Position numbers and translations under genes: made by a program
Part shown: in pieces, positions 27,078 to 35,802 of the stretch
Position numbering within the stretch: the stretch's first letter is position 1
Layout: the number at the start of each line of letters is the position of its first letter
Notes under the pieces: model-generated
Told to the model about the DNA's origin: nothing
Database searches by the model: none
What the model saw: the letters and a program-made list of their open reading frames with translations, nothing else
Source of the DNA: JBJXGE01 sp046154185
GTDB lineage: Bacteria; Planctomycetota; UBA8108; UBA1146; JAJFFE01
Length of the DNA stretch: 64,000 bases
Reading direction: 5' to 3'
Assembly: GCA_046154185.1 (NCBI GenBank)
Contig: JBJXGE010000068.1
Span: forward strand, 1-64,000

Positions 27078-29444
27078 TCAGCGCAACAAGAGTTCGAAGT
27101 CTTGCGTCATCTCGTCGACACCTGCCGGCACGATGAGCGTGCGTTCGGCGGGCGCGTGGGTGCCGGCGTTTCGGTAGCAGTTCACCTGCACCCACCACAT
27201 CCCCGACCGCGGCAGCGCTAGCACATAGCGACCTTCGGCGTCCGTCGAATCGAAGACCTCGTCGCCAACGTCGCTCGTCGGTGGCACCGCGCTCACGGAA
27301 GCGTCAGCGATGGGATGACCCGCGGCTGTCACACGACCGCGGATGACGATTCTGTCAACGCCGGTCTCGGACGTCGATGACGATTTCGGGACAAGCCGCA
27401 GCTCCATCGATGTCGTCGCGCCGACCGCGAGCTGCACGAGTTGTGACGTGAGAGCGACTTCGTCGACTCCGACTTCCAGCACGTACGCGCCCGGTCGGGT
27501 CTCGACGCGGAAACGACCGGTCTCGTCGAACTCCACGTCCTCGTAATCGGGGGTACCGATTCGGTTGAGCTTGCCGAAGCCGCCGTCCGCGAACTGGCCA
27601 TTCGGTAGCACGACCCGACCCGCGAGCAGCGCCGGTGTCGGCAGCTCTAGTACGAGTTCAGAGGGGTGAGGTGTCTCGACGCGTTGTCGGAGCCACGCAT
27701 TGCCCGAGCGCCTGACACGCGCGTCGTAGATGCCGGCGGGGATGCCGCTGAAATGAAAACGTCCGGCTCGATCGGTCATCGTTGCGGCTGAGTCACCGGA
27801 GATTCCAAAAAGCTCGATACGCTCGCCGACAATCGGCTGCTTCGCGCGGTCGATCAGCAAGCCCGAGACGCCGTGCCCTTTCGGAAGCACGAGTTCGAAT
27901 GGGTACGGGATCTCGACGCGTTGCGGGAACCACTCGTCGTCTGCACGCCAAACGTGCGTTTTGTAAACGCCCGCGGGGATACCGCTGAAATGAAATCGTC
28001 CGGCTCGGTCGGTCATCGTTGCGGCGGAGTCACCGGAGACTCCAAAAAGGCTGATGCTCTCACCGATGATCGGTTGGCCCGATCGATCGATCAACAAGCC
28101 CGAGACTTCGTGCCCCTTCGGAAAGACGAATGATTCTGCCAGCGTTGCCGCCCCGGACTCGACGCGCAGGCGCTGTTCGATCGGCGAGACGTGGCCGCGA
28201 CTATTCACCGAGATCTCGTACGCGCCCGGTTCGAGTCCAGTGAACACATAATCGCCGCGCGCGTCGGTCGATGTCTCCCTCGAGAAAAGGACCGAGCCCT
28301 TGTCATAGCCACTGTCGCGCCAAAGTTGAATGCCGCCTTTGGCATCGTTTGTGGAGTCACCGTGCTTGGAGTCGAAGCGGGCGGAGACTTCCACGTGCGC
28401 GAAGTCGCCGCCGGTTGCATCGACCACGTGTCCGCGAATGGCGCCGGCGCGCGACAACACGACCTCGACCTGGGCTAAGCAATTTTCACCATCGAAGTCG
28501 AGTTCGCACACCGATCCCAAAAGGCGCGCTTCGCGAACTGCGAGCAGCGCGTAGCGTGAGAACGGCGGCAGTCCGCGTACGCAAAAGCGTCCGTCCGTTG
28601 CGGTCCGAAGGCCGCTGCACACGACGCACTCGTCGTCGTCGCCATGCGTGATCGCGTGGTCAAGCTCCGCGGGCGGCGACTCATCCGTGTAGCCGAGCAA
28701 CACGCGGGCGTTTGCGACCGGCAAACCATCGGCGTCGATGACGCGACCGCTGATGGCGTCGCTTGGAGCCGCGAGCGCCGCCGTCGAAGACTCGTCGATG
28801 GGCGTGTCCGGCTCGGCGACGTCGGGCTCGTCCACTTCCGTGACGAGAAAAACTTCCATTTCTTCATCGTCGAGAATCGCCGAACTGGATCGCTCGACGT
28901 AGCCGGGTGCGGAAAAGTGTAGCGCCGGAGGCCCCCAATCATTCCGCCGCAACGCGGACAAGAGGAACCGGCCGTCGGCATCACTCGTGGCGTCGTCGAT
29001 GAAGTTCTCGCGCACGCGACAATTGCGGCGCGCACTCCCGGTGACATGAACGCCCGCAATCGGTGAACCGTCGAGAGACAGGACCGTTCCACCGATGCGG
29101 GCTGGGGCCTGCAGGCGAAACTCCAGAACGCCGCCGTCGCGTGCTTGCCAGTGGTCGGCTTCGGATGCGTAACCCGTCGCGCGGACGACGACGCGTCCGC
29201 GCGCGATATCGCGCGACGAGAAGCGATAGCAACCACCTTCGCGCTCGTCCGCCCGGATCGGAACGGCTCGATCACCGGTCGGCGGCTCCCGCTCAAACGT
29301 GACTTGCGCGCCAGCGACCGGCAAGTCCAACCAGTCGACGACGCGAACTTCGAGCGACGTCGCCGAGTCAACCGCGAGGAGACACATCGAGAGCGCGCCG
29401 AGTAGAAACGGCGCGCCGAAGGTGTGGAGAGCGGAGTGTCGCAT
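27078..29444 (-). CDS. Secreted protein of tandem carboxypeptidase-regulatory/Cna-B-like domains
   Basis: The 788-residue protein starts at ATG 29444, behind a strong GGAGGTGAC; upstream in-frame codons have no such site. A Sec signal peptide (about 1-28) is followed by a long run of beta-sandwich modules of the carboxypeptidase regulatory type, with repeated VxGxVxDxxGxPxxxAxV and AxTDxxGRFxFSGIPAG patterns. These are extracellular, often surface-attached, binding or stalk domains. Two adjacent modules (27.7-28.1 kb) are near copies, 79 residues apart. No catalytic domain is visible. No anchor is visible at the C-terminus. It precedes a terminator belonging to the upstream gene, so it has its own transcript. 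Confidence 0.82.
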   Translation of the reverse strand: MRHSALHTFGAPFLLGALSMCLLAVDSATSLEVRVVDWLDLPVAGAQVTFEREPPTGDRAVPIRADEREGGCYRFSSRDIARGRVVVRATGYASEADHWQARDGGVLEFRLQAPARIGGTVLSLDGSPIAGVHVTGSARRNCRVRENFIDDATSDADGRFLLSALRRNDWGPPALHFSAPGYVERSSSAILDDEEMEVFLVTEVDEPDVAEPDTPIDESSTAALAAPSDAISGRVIDADGLPVANARVLLGYTDESPPAELDHAITHGDDDECVVCSGLRTATDGRFCVRGLPPFSRYALLAVREARLLGSVCELDFDGENCLAQVEVVLSRAGAIRGHVVDATGGDFAHVEVSARFDSKHGDSTNDAKGGIQLWRDSGYDKGSVLFSRETSTDARGDYVFTGLEPGAYEISVNSRGHVSPIEQRLRVESGAATLAESFVFPKGHEVSGLLIDRSGQPIIGESISLFGVSGDSAATMTDRAGRFHFSGIPAGVYKTHVWRADDEWFPQRVEIPYPFELVLPKGHGVSGLLIDRAKQPIVGERIELFGISGDSAATMTDRAGRFHFSGIPAGIYDARVRRSGNAWLRQRVETPHPSELVLELPTPALLAGRVVLPNGQFADGGFGKLNRIGTPDYEDVEFDETGRFRVETRPGAYVLEVGVDEVALTSQLVQLAVGATTSMELRLVPKSSSTSETGVDRIVIRGRVTAAGHPIADASVSAVPPTSDVGDEVFDSTDAEGRYVLALPRSGMWWVQVNCYRNAGTHAPAERTLIVPAGVDEMTQDFELLLR
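27660..28133 (-). repeat. Tandem 237-bp duplication inside the secreted beta-sandwich gene
   Basis: Two adjacent units of about 237 bp encode near-identical modules sharing SGDSAATMTDRAGRFHFSG and VSGLLIDR. Aligned points are 27741 and 27978. The offset is a multiple of three, so the frame is kept. It looks like an in-frame internal duplication of one domain. Confidence 0.85.
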
Positions 29445-29509
29445 GAACGTCACCTCCGAAGGCGGAGACGACGCGCGACGCGTCAATCTTGCGATGAATC
29501 CAAGCGCGC

Positions 29510-29549
29510 AAAAAAGAGCCGAGACGCAGAGCACTACTCCGCGTCTCGG
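29510..29549 (-). terminator. Intrinsic terminator of the dockerin/lamin-tail gene
   Basis: Read on the minus strand, a 9-bp stem (GCGTCTCGG complement pairing at 29519-29527 and 29541-29549) is followed closely by six Ts (29510-29515). It begins about 30 bases after the stop codon at 29579. This is a textbook rho-independent layout. Confidence 0.8.
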
Positions 29550-29578
29550 TCATTGCGCTACGGTTCAGCCGTCGAGCT

Positions 29579-31828
29579 TTAGTTCGATGTGCCCGGAGTC
29601 AGCGTCGTGACGAACACCCAGTCCGTCGCCGCGTTGTCGGAATCGACGCCATTCGGGACGCGAGCGAGTGAACCAACTACTGTGTTTGAGTCGGCAACCG
29701 CGATCGGCAGCACGGTCCCCTCGACCAGGTTGAAGGTCCCGGTAAATCCGGTAATCGTCACGGCCGTCATCGATCCCTCGTAGCTCAGCGCATCGATCAG
29801 CGTGTTGGTCGCGATGTCGAGCAACGCGATTCCATCCGGTGCGCCGTTTTGCACGTTGTCATTCGCAGCGCTAAACGTGATCGACAACGCACCGCCTGGA
29901 ACTACAACCGTCCCCGCTCGCACGAGCAGGTATTGACCCGCCGCGATGGATGCGCCCGCGGTCGAAAGATCAAGGACCAAGTACGACAAGCTGGTGGACC
30001 CGTTCACGAGCGCCAACCGCAAGTTCGTCAGCGACACTGCGCTCGCTGTCGGGTTGAAGATCTCGATGAACTCGGCGTTGTCAGTGCCGACGTTGTCGTA
30101 ATCCACTTCGTTGATCACGAGGTGCGTTCCGGCACTGCACTCGGCGTCCGCCGCATCGGTGTCGCCGTCGCAATCGTTGTCGATACCGTCGGAGCAATCC
30201 TCCAGCGCTCCCGGGTTAACGTCGAAATCGGTGTCGTCGCAGTCGAGTCCGTTCGCGACCGTGTGCGTCGCGTCCGGCGCGCATTGGACGATGAAGTCGG
30301 CCGGATTACCGTAGGTGTCGCCGTCGACGTCGGCGTACCAATGCGTCGTGCAAATGCAGATCTGATTCGCGGCGCCTGGCGTACCGAGGTCGCCGCCGAT
30401 CAGGATCGAACCGGCCGGGGTCGGGCACCAATTGAAGATGCTGTCGTTGAGGACGGCGTCCGTGAACGTGGGGTCGAGCTGCAATGAAGCGCCGAGCGGC
30501 GCCGCGCTGCCCGGATACACGAAGCTGTCGATCGTCACGCCAGCGACTTCGAGAATGACCGTATCGCCGGCTTGCGCGAGGAAGAAGCCGGTCGGCCCGT
30601 ACTGGTAGTTGACAACCACGCCGCCATTGAGCGCAAAGTCATCTTCAATGCCGAGTACGACGAAACCGGCGGGCGGGATCACGACGCTGGCGGCGATCAC
30701 GTGGATGTCCGTACCGCTATCGCGGATCGTCCAGCCGTTGATGTCGATCGGCGCCGCGGTCGTATTGAAGAGTTCCATGTACTCACCGACGGAATCAGGG
30801 ACGGCCGCTGGATTGATCATGAGCTCGGTGATCACGACTGAACCCTCGACTCCGAAGGGACAATCCGGATCCGCGGTATCGATGAGCCCGTCGCAATCGT
30901 TGTCGATCATGTCATCACAAATCTCGGGGCCCGTCGCGGTGCAGAAGTATTCGCACCCGTCCGCCGGCAAGCCGTTGAGATCCACATAGCCCGCGTCACA
31001 GGTCACGATCAAGCACACTCCCGCGACGCACACGGCCGTCGCGTTCGGCAACGTACACGGCGCTGTCAGCTCATCGCCGGGTATACAGTTGAGATCCGGA
31101 CCGCCGCAGACTTCGATCGCGCCCGGATTCACCAAGGAATTCGAATCGTCGCAGTCGGTGTGGTCCGTCACCATGCCAGGCGGTACGACGCAAGAGATGA
31201 CGCCGTCGGAGGTGATGTCGCCGTAGGTGTCCATGTCGAGGTCCGGGTAGTACGTAATCCCGTCGATGGCATCTTCGTCGATCGCGATATCGCAATCGTC
31301 GTCGATGCCGTTACACACTTCGGGGGCGCCGGGGTAAACATCGGAGTTTCGATCGTCGCAGTCGCCCGGGAGTTCGGCCGTATACACGCCGGTCGGCACG
31401 CAAGCGATGATGAAATTATCGGTGTCGCCGAAGTTATCGAGGTCGGCGTCCGCGTACCACGGCGTCGTGCAAGGTGCGCCGCAGATCAAGGTATCGCCGG
31501 TTGGGTCTGTGCCAGCGGTCGGGAAGGGGGGCGGCGGCGTTTGGCTGCCGGGCGTGAAGAGGTAACTCAGCGTGAAGATCGCATCGCCGATATCGATCGC
31601 GCCGTCGTCATTCGCATCGGCGGCATCCGGACAGCTCGGCGCGATACCGCCGCTGAACAAGAACGACAGCGTGAAGATCGCGTCACCGATGTCGATCGTC
31701 CCATCGGCATTCGAATCGGCGCGAATGAACGTGCCGCTGCCGGTTCCCCCGTACACCGTCGCCGGCGCCGTCAACAACGCGATGACCGCGACCGCGAGCC
31801 CGGCACTCGAAAACGTCCAACACTTCAT
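29579..31828 (-). CDS. Secreted modular protein: dockerin-type EF-hands, MopE metal-binding motifs and two lamin-tail domains
   Basis: The 749-residue protein starts at ATG 31828 behind GAAGGAGTGAGC; a longer upstream reading lacks this site. A signal peptide (about 1-28) is followed by two dockerin-like EF-hand repeats (ADSNADGTIDIGDAIFTLSF and ADANDDGAIDIGDAIFTLSY). Next come at least three MopE-type putative metal-binding repeats (GDCDDRNSDVYPGAPEVCN, then NGIDDDCD). Two lamin-tail domains follow, starting VVITELMINP and LVINEVDYDN. Such dockerin repeats are common in Planctomycetota, and MopE repeats bind metals in extracellular proteins. It is probably a calcium-bound surface or secreted protein; the partner is unknown. 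Confidence 0.85.
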   Translation of the reverse strand: MKCWTFSSAGLAVAVIALLTAPATVYGGTGSGTFIRADSNADGTIDIGDAIFTLSFLFSGGIAPSCPDAADANDDGAIDIGDAIFTLSYLFTPGSQTPPPPFPTAGTDPTGDTLICGAPCTTPWYADADLDNFGDTDNFIIACVPTGVYTAELPGDCDDRNSDVYPGAPEVCNGIDDDCDIAIDEDAIDGITYYPDLDMDTYGDITSDGVISCVVPPGMVTDHTDCDDSNSLVNPGAIEVCGGPDLNCIPGDELTAPCTLPNATAVCVAGVCLIVTCDAGYVDLNGLPADGCEYFCTATGPEICDDMIDNDCDGLIDTADPDCPFGVEGSVVITELMINPAAVPDSVGEYMELFNTTAAPIDINGWTIRDSGTDIHVIAASVVIPPAGFVVLGIEDDFALNGGVVVNYQYGPTGFFLAQAGDTVILEVAGVTIDSFVYPGSAAPLGASLQLDPTFTDAVLNDSIFNWCPTPAGSILIGGDLGTPGAANQICICTTHWYADVDGDTYGNPADFIVQCAPDATHTVANGLDCDDTDFDVNPGALEDCSDGIDNDCDGDTDAADAECSAGTHLVINEVDYDNVGTDNAEFIEIFNPTASAVSLTNLRLALVNGSTSLSYLVLDLSTAGASIAAGQYLLVRAGTVVVPGGALSITFSAANDNVQNGAPDGIALLDIATNTLIDALSYEGSMTAVTITGFTGTFNLVEGTVLPIAVADSNTVVGSLARVPNGVDSDNAATDWVFVTTLTPGTSN

Positions 31829-32235
31829 GCTCACTCCTTCTGAGCGCGGCGAACTGCGCTCGAAACACACCTACCCACGATGAAAGCCCAGTAAGTCCAC
31901 GAAGCGACGCGACGCAGGTCGCGCGCGCACTTCTCGTGTGACGGTAAATCGTGCGCGTGAGGATACGGTAAATGCCAATCGCGCGTCACGCAAAAAGCGG
32001 TCAACTCGCGAAGGTCTGCGCCGGACCGCGATTCGCGCAACAGGCGGGACCTCGATTGATCGACGGCGCGCCCGAAAAAGTTTGCGCACTCGCACGTAGC
32101 TCGGCTGTGCGACATTGGATTGTGACAAATTCGCGGAGCGCTACTATGTGCCGCGTTGGGCGGGAGATTCGAATTCGCGTTCGAGTAACGCACCACGACG
32201 CCGGTGGTCCGGCTGGCTCTGGCAGGATTGAATTA
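31829..32235. other. 407-base divergent intergenic region
   Basis: The region separates the minus-strand dockerin/lamin-tail gene from the plus-strand small lipoprotein. It holds a 6-bp hairpin just upstream of the minus-strand ribosome-binding site (GAGCGC at 31842-31847 and GCGCTC at 31856-31861) and one sigma-70-like promoter for the plus-strand gene. The reading frame open across it on the plus strand has no ribosome-binding site before 32236. I see no further gene. Confidence 0.5.
32120..32147 (+). promoter_or_regulatory. Candidate sigma-70 promoter for the small lipoprotein
   Basis: A -35-like TTGTGA (32120-32125) and a -10-like TACTAT (32142-32147) are separated by 16 bases and lie about 90 bases before ATG 32236. 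Confidence 0.4.
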
Positions 32236-32724
32236 ATGATCTCGATGACAGTTCGAATCGCCGCGCTCGCGGGGCTACTCGTGAGCGCCACAAACTGTAC
32301 GAAAGAATCAGAAACGGGCGAAACCGCTGACCGCGTCGGTGCGACCGCGACGGCGAGTGGCGCGTGCGCGCTTTTTACGACGGCCGAAATCGGCGAGATC
32401 CTCGGCAACAAGGTGCAGCCGGGGAAAATCACCGACTCCATGGAGACGATTTGCCATTGGGACGGGAGTTCGGATGGCAAGGCCTGCTACGCACAGATTC
32501 AAGTGATCAAAGGCACCGAGTATTGGGTGAAGCAGACGTTGGCGTCGGGCTACGAAGAGTTGCCGGGCATCGGCAAAGAAGCGTTCGTGGTGCCGGAGTT
32601 CGGCGGCTGGGCCGCGCATGCGCTGACTGACACTTCCGTCGTCGCGGTCGCGCTAAACGGCGGCAGGGCGGATCGCGAGCGTACCGTGCAGTTTCTGCGA
32701 AGCGTTTTGAACCGCATGAGGTGA
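32236..32724 (+). CDS. Small lipoprotein, possibly DUF3558-like
   Basis: The 162-residue protein has a short signal peptide and a lipobox-like ATNC (Cys near residue 20). The mature part has three more cysteines. The patterns SGACALFTTAEIGEILG and ICHWDG recall small DUF3558-type lipoproteins, which have a C-A-L-x-T start and a C-x-W motif. This is a weak, by-eye match. ATG 32236 is preferred, with AGG 12 bases ahead; ATG 32245 is also possible. It stands alone between a divergent and a convergent neighbour and ends before a strong palindromic terminator. The function is unknown. Confidence 0.65.
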   Translation: MISMTVRIAALAGLLVSATNCTKESETGETADRVGATATASGACALFTTAEIGEILGNKVQPGKITDSMETICHWDGSSDGKACYAQIQVIKGTEYWVKQTLASGYEELPGIGKEAFVVPEFGGWAAHALTDTSVVAVALNGGRADRERTVQFLRSVLNRMR

Positions 32725-32755
32725 GCGACGACGCGCACGCCTTTCGCGGAAAACA

Positions 32756-32787
32756 GACCGGGCGAGACTCGCGAGTCTCGCCCGGTC
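32756..32787. terminator. 32-base perfect palindrome between convergent genes (bidirectional terminator)
   Basis: GACCGGGCGAGACTCG is followed directly by its exact reverse complement. It sits between the lipoprotein stop (32724) and the pseudopilin-operon stop (32812). The plus-strand side continues CTTTGTT and the minus-strand side TGTTTTCC, which gives short T-rich tails both ways. Confidence 0.75.
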
Positions 32788-32811
32788 CTTTGTTGGTCGA
32801 TGCGTTGAGCG

Positions 32812-34491
32812 TTACTGGGTCGTGCCGACCGTATCCATGTCGACGCCGAAGTTGGCGTAACTGCCGAGCTCTTCCAGCATCTGTTGGAATTCGGCGAGCG
32901 CGAGCACGCTCGCGTCACCGCAGAGGCCGGTCGCAGCGCTGATCATGAATCGATCGTAAACGGTCGAGTCTTCACCACCGAGATCGAGCCCGGTCTCCAG
33001 CGCTTGGAGTCCGGCGAGCGCGCTGGTCACGAGCGACTCGTTGTAGGTGATGTTCAAGTTACCCGTTGCTTCAATCTCAAAGTCGTCGATGCGATCCACG
33101 GCGGCAAGCTCTTGTGCCATGCCAACCGAAAGACTGCCATTAATGGTGAGGTTCGAAGTCGCGCCCGACGCCTCGATCTCGATGCGCGATCCGAACATCG
33201 CGACGAGACCATTTACTGTGAGCGACGAACTCGATTCGACTTCGAGCTCCGTCTCGTGCGAATTGGCTTCCGCCAAGCACAACACGGAACCATTGATCGT
33301 CAGGTTGGATGGGCGCCGACTACCGGTAGGTACGTAGGTGGACGACGAGTTCATGACCTCGAGGGACGCTTCTGTGGTATCGCTCGCGAGCAACACGAGG
33401 TTGCCGTTGATCGTTCCTTGCGTGCCGAAAGTGTAAAGCAGGTCGCCGCCGTCCCCATCGTAACCAAGCACATAGATGTCGCCGGTCCAATTGAGGTTCA
33501 GGTTTTTGCGCGGTCGCGTAGTGTGCTTAATGATCAGTGTGCCGTTGCCCGTGATCGTTTGGCCGACCGTGTCGAAGACGCGGTCTTTGCCGATCGTGCC
33601 GGCCTCGATGACCGTCACTTCCGGATCGCCGGCCGTGCCCCAGGTCGCGTTGCCGAGCACGCGGGTTGTGATCGTGCGATCCGCGCTGCTCGCAAGCGCC
33701 AGTACGGCGTCGCGCAGGTCCGTGCGGTACTGGTTCAACTCCGCGGCGCTGAGAAGCGACGAGGATTGCTGAATGATCGGCAACTCGATCGGCCCAGCCG
33801 TTGGGTGTTCGTACGTGCTAGTGACATCGCCCGCGAGTTCGGTGCCATTAATCGTGCCGGCCGCGACCGCATTGCCAAGCGTCTCCATCACAGCCGCGTA
33901 ACCCGCGGCGGACGAAAACACGAACGCGGGGTCTTCGCCGCCGTCGATCATGAAGCCGTTTGGGCTCATCCCCGGGAAGACCGGGTCGACGATTGGACCG
34001 GAAATGCTGACGGCCGATGGTTTTGGGGCCAAGATGAAGCTGGTTTCCGCTTGCACGACGCCTTGCGAGCTGCGAACAACTAGCGGGTTCGAGAAACTCG
34101 GAACCGCGGCGAGCGCAACGATGATGTTGCGCGTGCCGTCTTGCTTCACGTAAGTGCGGTACTCGCCGACTGCCTGGCCGTTCGAGTCCGAGAACACGAG
34201 CGGCGTCGCAATTCCCATCGCGCCGAGCCCATTGCCGGTGCTGTCGGTCTGCGCTGCGACTTCTGCGAACGCAGCGTGCAAGCCCGCGTTGGCGAGATAA
34301 TCAGCGCGCAGCATCGTCAACGAGTCGGAAGCGGAACGGGCGTTGACGCGCTGGACTGACAGCATGGAATCGGCCAATATCAGCACTACCACGAGAACGA
34401 TCATCACGCCGACAAGAACGCTCCCGCGTTCGCGTGAGCGTCGTTCAGCAAGAGAGTGTGAACACACGAGGACCTCCTTCGTCTTTGCCAT
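32812..34491 (-). CDS. PilX-like minor pilin with long beta-helical passenger region
   Basis: The 559-residue protein has an N-terminal type IV pilin-like helix after a basic leader (RERGSVLVGVMIVLVVVLIL, about residues 20-40). This resembles PilX N-terminal domains, which often lack the usual Glu+5. Most of the rest contains repeated short strands such as NLTINGS, SLTVNG and INGNLVLL (about 330-480), suggesting a right-handed beta-helix or polymer-forming fold. It is much longer than ordinary PilX proteins (about 170-200 residues). It is last in a three-gene pseudopilin operon. It may form a tip complex with an adhesive head; the specific role is inferred. Confidence 0.7.
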   Translation of the reverse strand: MAKTKEVLVCSHSLAERRSRERGSVLVGVMIVLVVVLILADSMLSVQRVNARSASDSLTMLRADYLANAGLHAAFAEVAAQTDSTGNGLGAMGIATPLVFSDSNGQAVGEYRTYVKQDGTRNIIVALAAVPSFSNPLVVRSSQGVVQAETSFILAPKPSAVSISGPIVDPVFPGMSPNGFMIDGGEDPAFVFSSAAGYAAVMETLGNAVAAGTINGTELAGDVTSTYEHPTAGPIELPIIQQSSSLLSAAELNQYRTDLRDAVLALASSADRTITTRVLGNATWGTAGDPEVTVIEAGTIGKDRVFDTVGQTITGNGTLIIKHTTRPRKNLNLNWTGDIYVLGYDGDGGDLLYTFGTQGTINGNLVLLASDTTEASLEVMNSSSTYVPTGSRRPSNLTINGSVLCLAEANSHETELEVESSSSLTVNGLVAMFGSRIEIEASGATSNLTINGSLSVGMAQELAAVDRIDDFEIEATGNLNITYNESLVTSALAGLQALETGLDLGGEDSTVYDRFMISAATGLCGDASVLALAEFQQMLEELGSYANFGVDMDTVGTTQ

Positions 34492-34511
34492 TTCAGCGGT
34501 TTTCTGCAGAT

Positions 34512-35135
34512 CTATGTTCGATTTCGTAACGCGACCGTCGTCGTTGAAGTCCGTGACGCCGGGTTGGCGCCAGGGCGTGTTGGTCGCACGACTGTCAGCA
34601 GGATGGTAATCGCGTTCTGATTCAGTGCTGTGCGCGTGATCGAAAGCGCCGAAACGCCGTCGGCGATGACGATCGGTGTGCCGCCCGCTTCCGTGCGCAT
34701 GAGGCGCATCTCGTCTACAAGACCATCGCCGTCGTCATCAGCGCCATTGGCGGGTAATTCGTTTTGAGCGGGCTGAAGATCGAACGTGACGTTGCCGCTC
34801 CAGTCGGCGGGGTCACCATTCATGGCGATGCGCCGCTGCAACGTGATTTGCTGAGCGGTAGTTTCCAGCCCTGGCGGATGTGACGTGACGTGATCGACGC
34901 CGGACTCGTCGGTTCCGCTATTCGCGACATCCTCGACGATTCGCGCTACGGCCGAGCGCAGCACGCGATCAAGATCGTTCGAATACATGATCGACGCATA
35001 CGAGTTGCTGGTGTCGGACATCGATTGCCAGACGGCGACAAACGCCGTGACGAAAAGCGTCAACATGACGGTGACTTCGAGTAGTGTCATGCCGCGTTCG
35101 GTTGGCCGCGCGGGCTGGTGAGGACTCATAGCCAC
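34512..35135 (-). CDS. Minor pseudopilin, PilW/GspJ-like
   Basis: The 207-residue protein has a prepilin leader ending in RG, with cleavage expected before MTLLEVTVMLTLFVTAF. Glu+5 is present, as needed for processing by the prepilin peptidase and for assembly. The C-terminal part contains an acidic, calcium-site-like NGADDDGDGLVDEM segment. That stretch and the gene position between two other pseudopilins suggest a PilW or GspJ type. The start is ATG 35135, five bases after the previous stop. Confidence 0.78.
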   Translation of the reverse strand: MAMSPHQPARPTERGMTLLEVTVMLTLFVTAFVAVWQSMSDTSNSYASIMYSNDLDRVLRSAVARIVEDVANSGTDESGVDHVTSHPPGLETTAQQITLQRRIAMNGDPADWSGNVTFDLQPAQNELPANGADDDGDGLVDEMRLMRTEAGGTPIVIADGVSALSITRTALNQNAITILLTVVRPTRPGANPASRTSTTTVALRNRT

Positions 35136-35140
35136 TCCCT

Positions 35141-35548
35141 CTAAGGTGCGCTGTCGGCGAGCAGTGTCGACATTTCGACAGTGTTATCGCCAAGGATTCC
35201 GCTCCAACGCGCTATCACCGTAATGAGCAGCAGCGCTGGATTGGTGCTGTCGACGCTCACCGAACCGACCGTCGCTTCGCCGGTGATCGGTGTCAACGGC
35301 GCGGCGGTAAACGTTGCACTATCAAACGCCGGAATCGCGGCGTAGTCCGAGGCGATGATGGTTTCTAATTGAGCTCGTACTGCTTCGCGTGCGATGTCCA
35401 TCTCCTGGACTGAGCTATTCGCGCGCATTGTCGAAGCGATACCGGCCGCGAGGCCGACGACGATGACGGTCAGGATTGATAGCGCTGTCACGAGCTCGAT
35501 GATCGTGAAGCCTTGCGATTCCCCAAGCGGGGCGCTGCGGCGAGTCAT
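35141..35548 (-). CDS. Minor pseudopilin, PilV/GspI-like
   Basis: The 135-residue protein has a class III signal: leader of about 14 residues, cleavage after QG, then FTIIELVTALSILTVIVVG with Glu+5. ATG 35548 is chosen because GGGGTGA lies seven bases ahead; the longer frame has no ribosome-binding site. It is the first gene of the three-gene pseudopilin operon. It is transcribed away from the electron-transfer cluster, with which it shares a 307-base divergent region. It probably primes or caps the pilus. Confidence 0.78.
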   Translation of the reverse strand: MTRRSAPLGESQGFTIIELVTALSILTVIVVGLAAGIASTMRANSSVQEMDIAREAVRAQLETIIASDYAAIPAFDSATFTAAPLTPITGEATVGSVSVDSTNPALLLITVIARWSGILGDNTVEMSTLLADSAP

Positions 35549-35713
35549 ACTTTTCACCCCTCTGTCTCGGCGAGCTCGACATGCTGATGCCTCGCGCTGT
35601 CGCTCGAGACTCAACGGTGCCGAGTCAAAGCCTCATCTATTCCTATCATCCTGCCACCGTGGAGGCCTTGCACCGCGGAGCTCGTAGCGAAGCGCGGTGT
35701 TGCAAGCGGATTG

Positions 35714-35754
35714 GCCACGCGTGGCTCCGGAATTTTTGTTCTTCAGGAAGAACA
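35714..35754. promoter_or_regulatory. Two palindromes, possible activator-binding sites
   Basis: GCCACGCGTGGC (35714-35725) and TGTTCTTC-AG-GAAGAACA (35737-35754) are perfect dyads. Their centres are 26 bases apart, about 93 and 67 bases upstream of the start predicted from the sigma-54 promoter. Enhancer-binding proteins often use such paired sites. Which protein binds is unknown. Confidence 0.45.
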
Positions 35755-35786
35755 GCCGCGCATGGTTGTTCCGCACGACCGCGCCC

Positions 35787-35802
35787 GGGCACGAGTTCTG
35801 CA
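35787..35802 (+). promoter_or_regulatory. Sigma-54 (-24/-12) promoter candidate for the electron-transfer operon
   Basis: GGGCACGAGTTCTGCA matches the consensus TGGCACG-N4-TTGCA at all but two positions, with GG and GC exactly ten bases apart. The predicted start is near 35813, about 43 bases before ATG 35856 and about 79 before TTG 35892. Confidence 0.6.

Noticed and set aside
27660..28133. Mobile element or CRISPR-like repeat
   Set aside because: The two 237-bp copies are adjacent, in frame and encode protein modules. There are no terminal inverted repeats, transposase or spacer pattern.
35700..35735. Sigma-54-like TGGCCAATCCGCTTGCA on the minus strand, facing the pseudopilin operon
   Set aside because: GG and GC are 11 bases apart rather than the required 10, and it lies about 160 bases from the gene. 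Sigma-54 does not tolerate this spacing.
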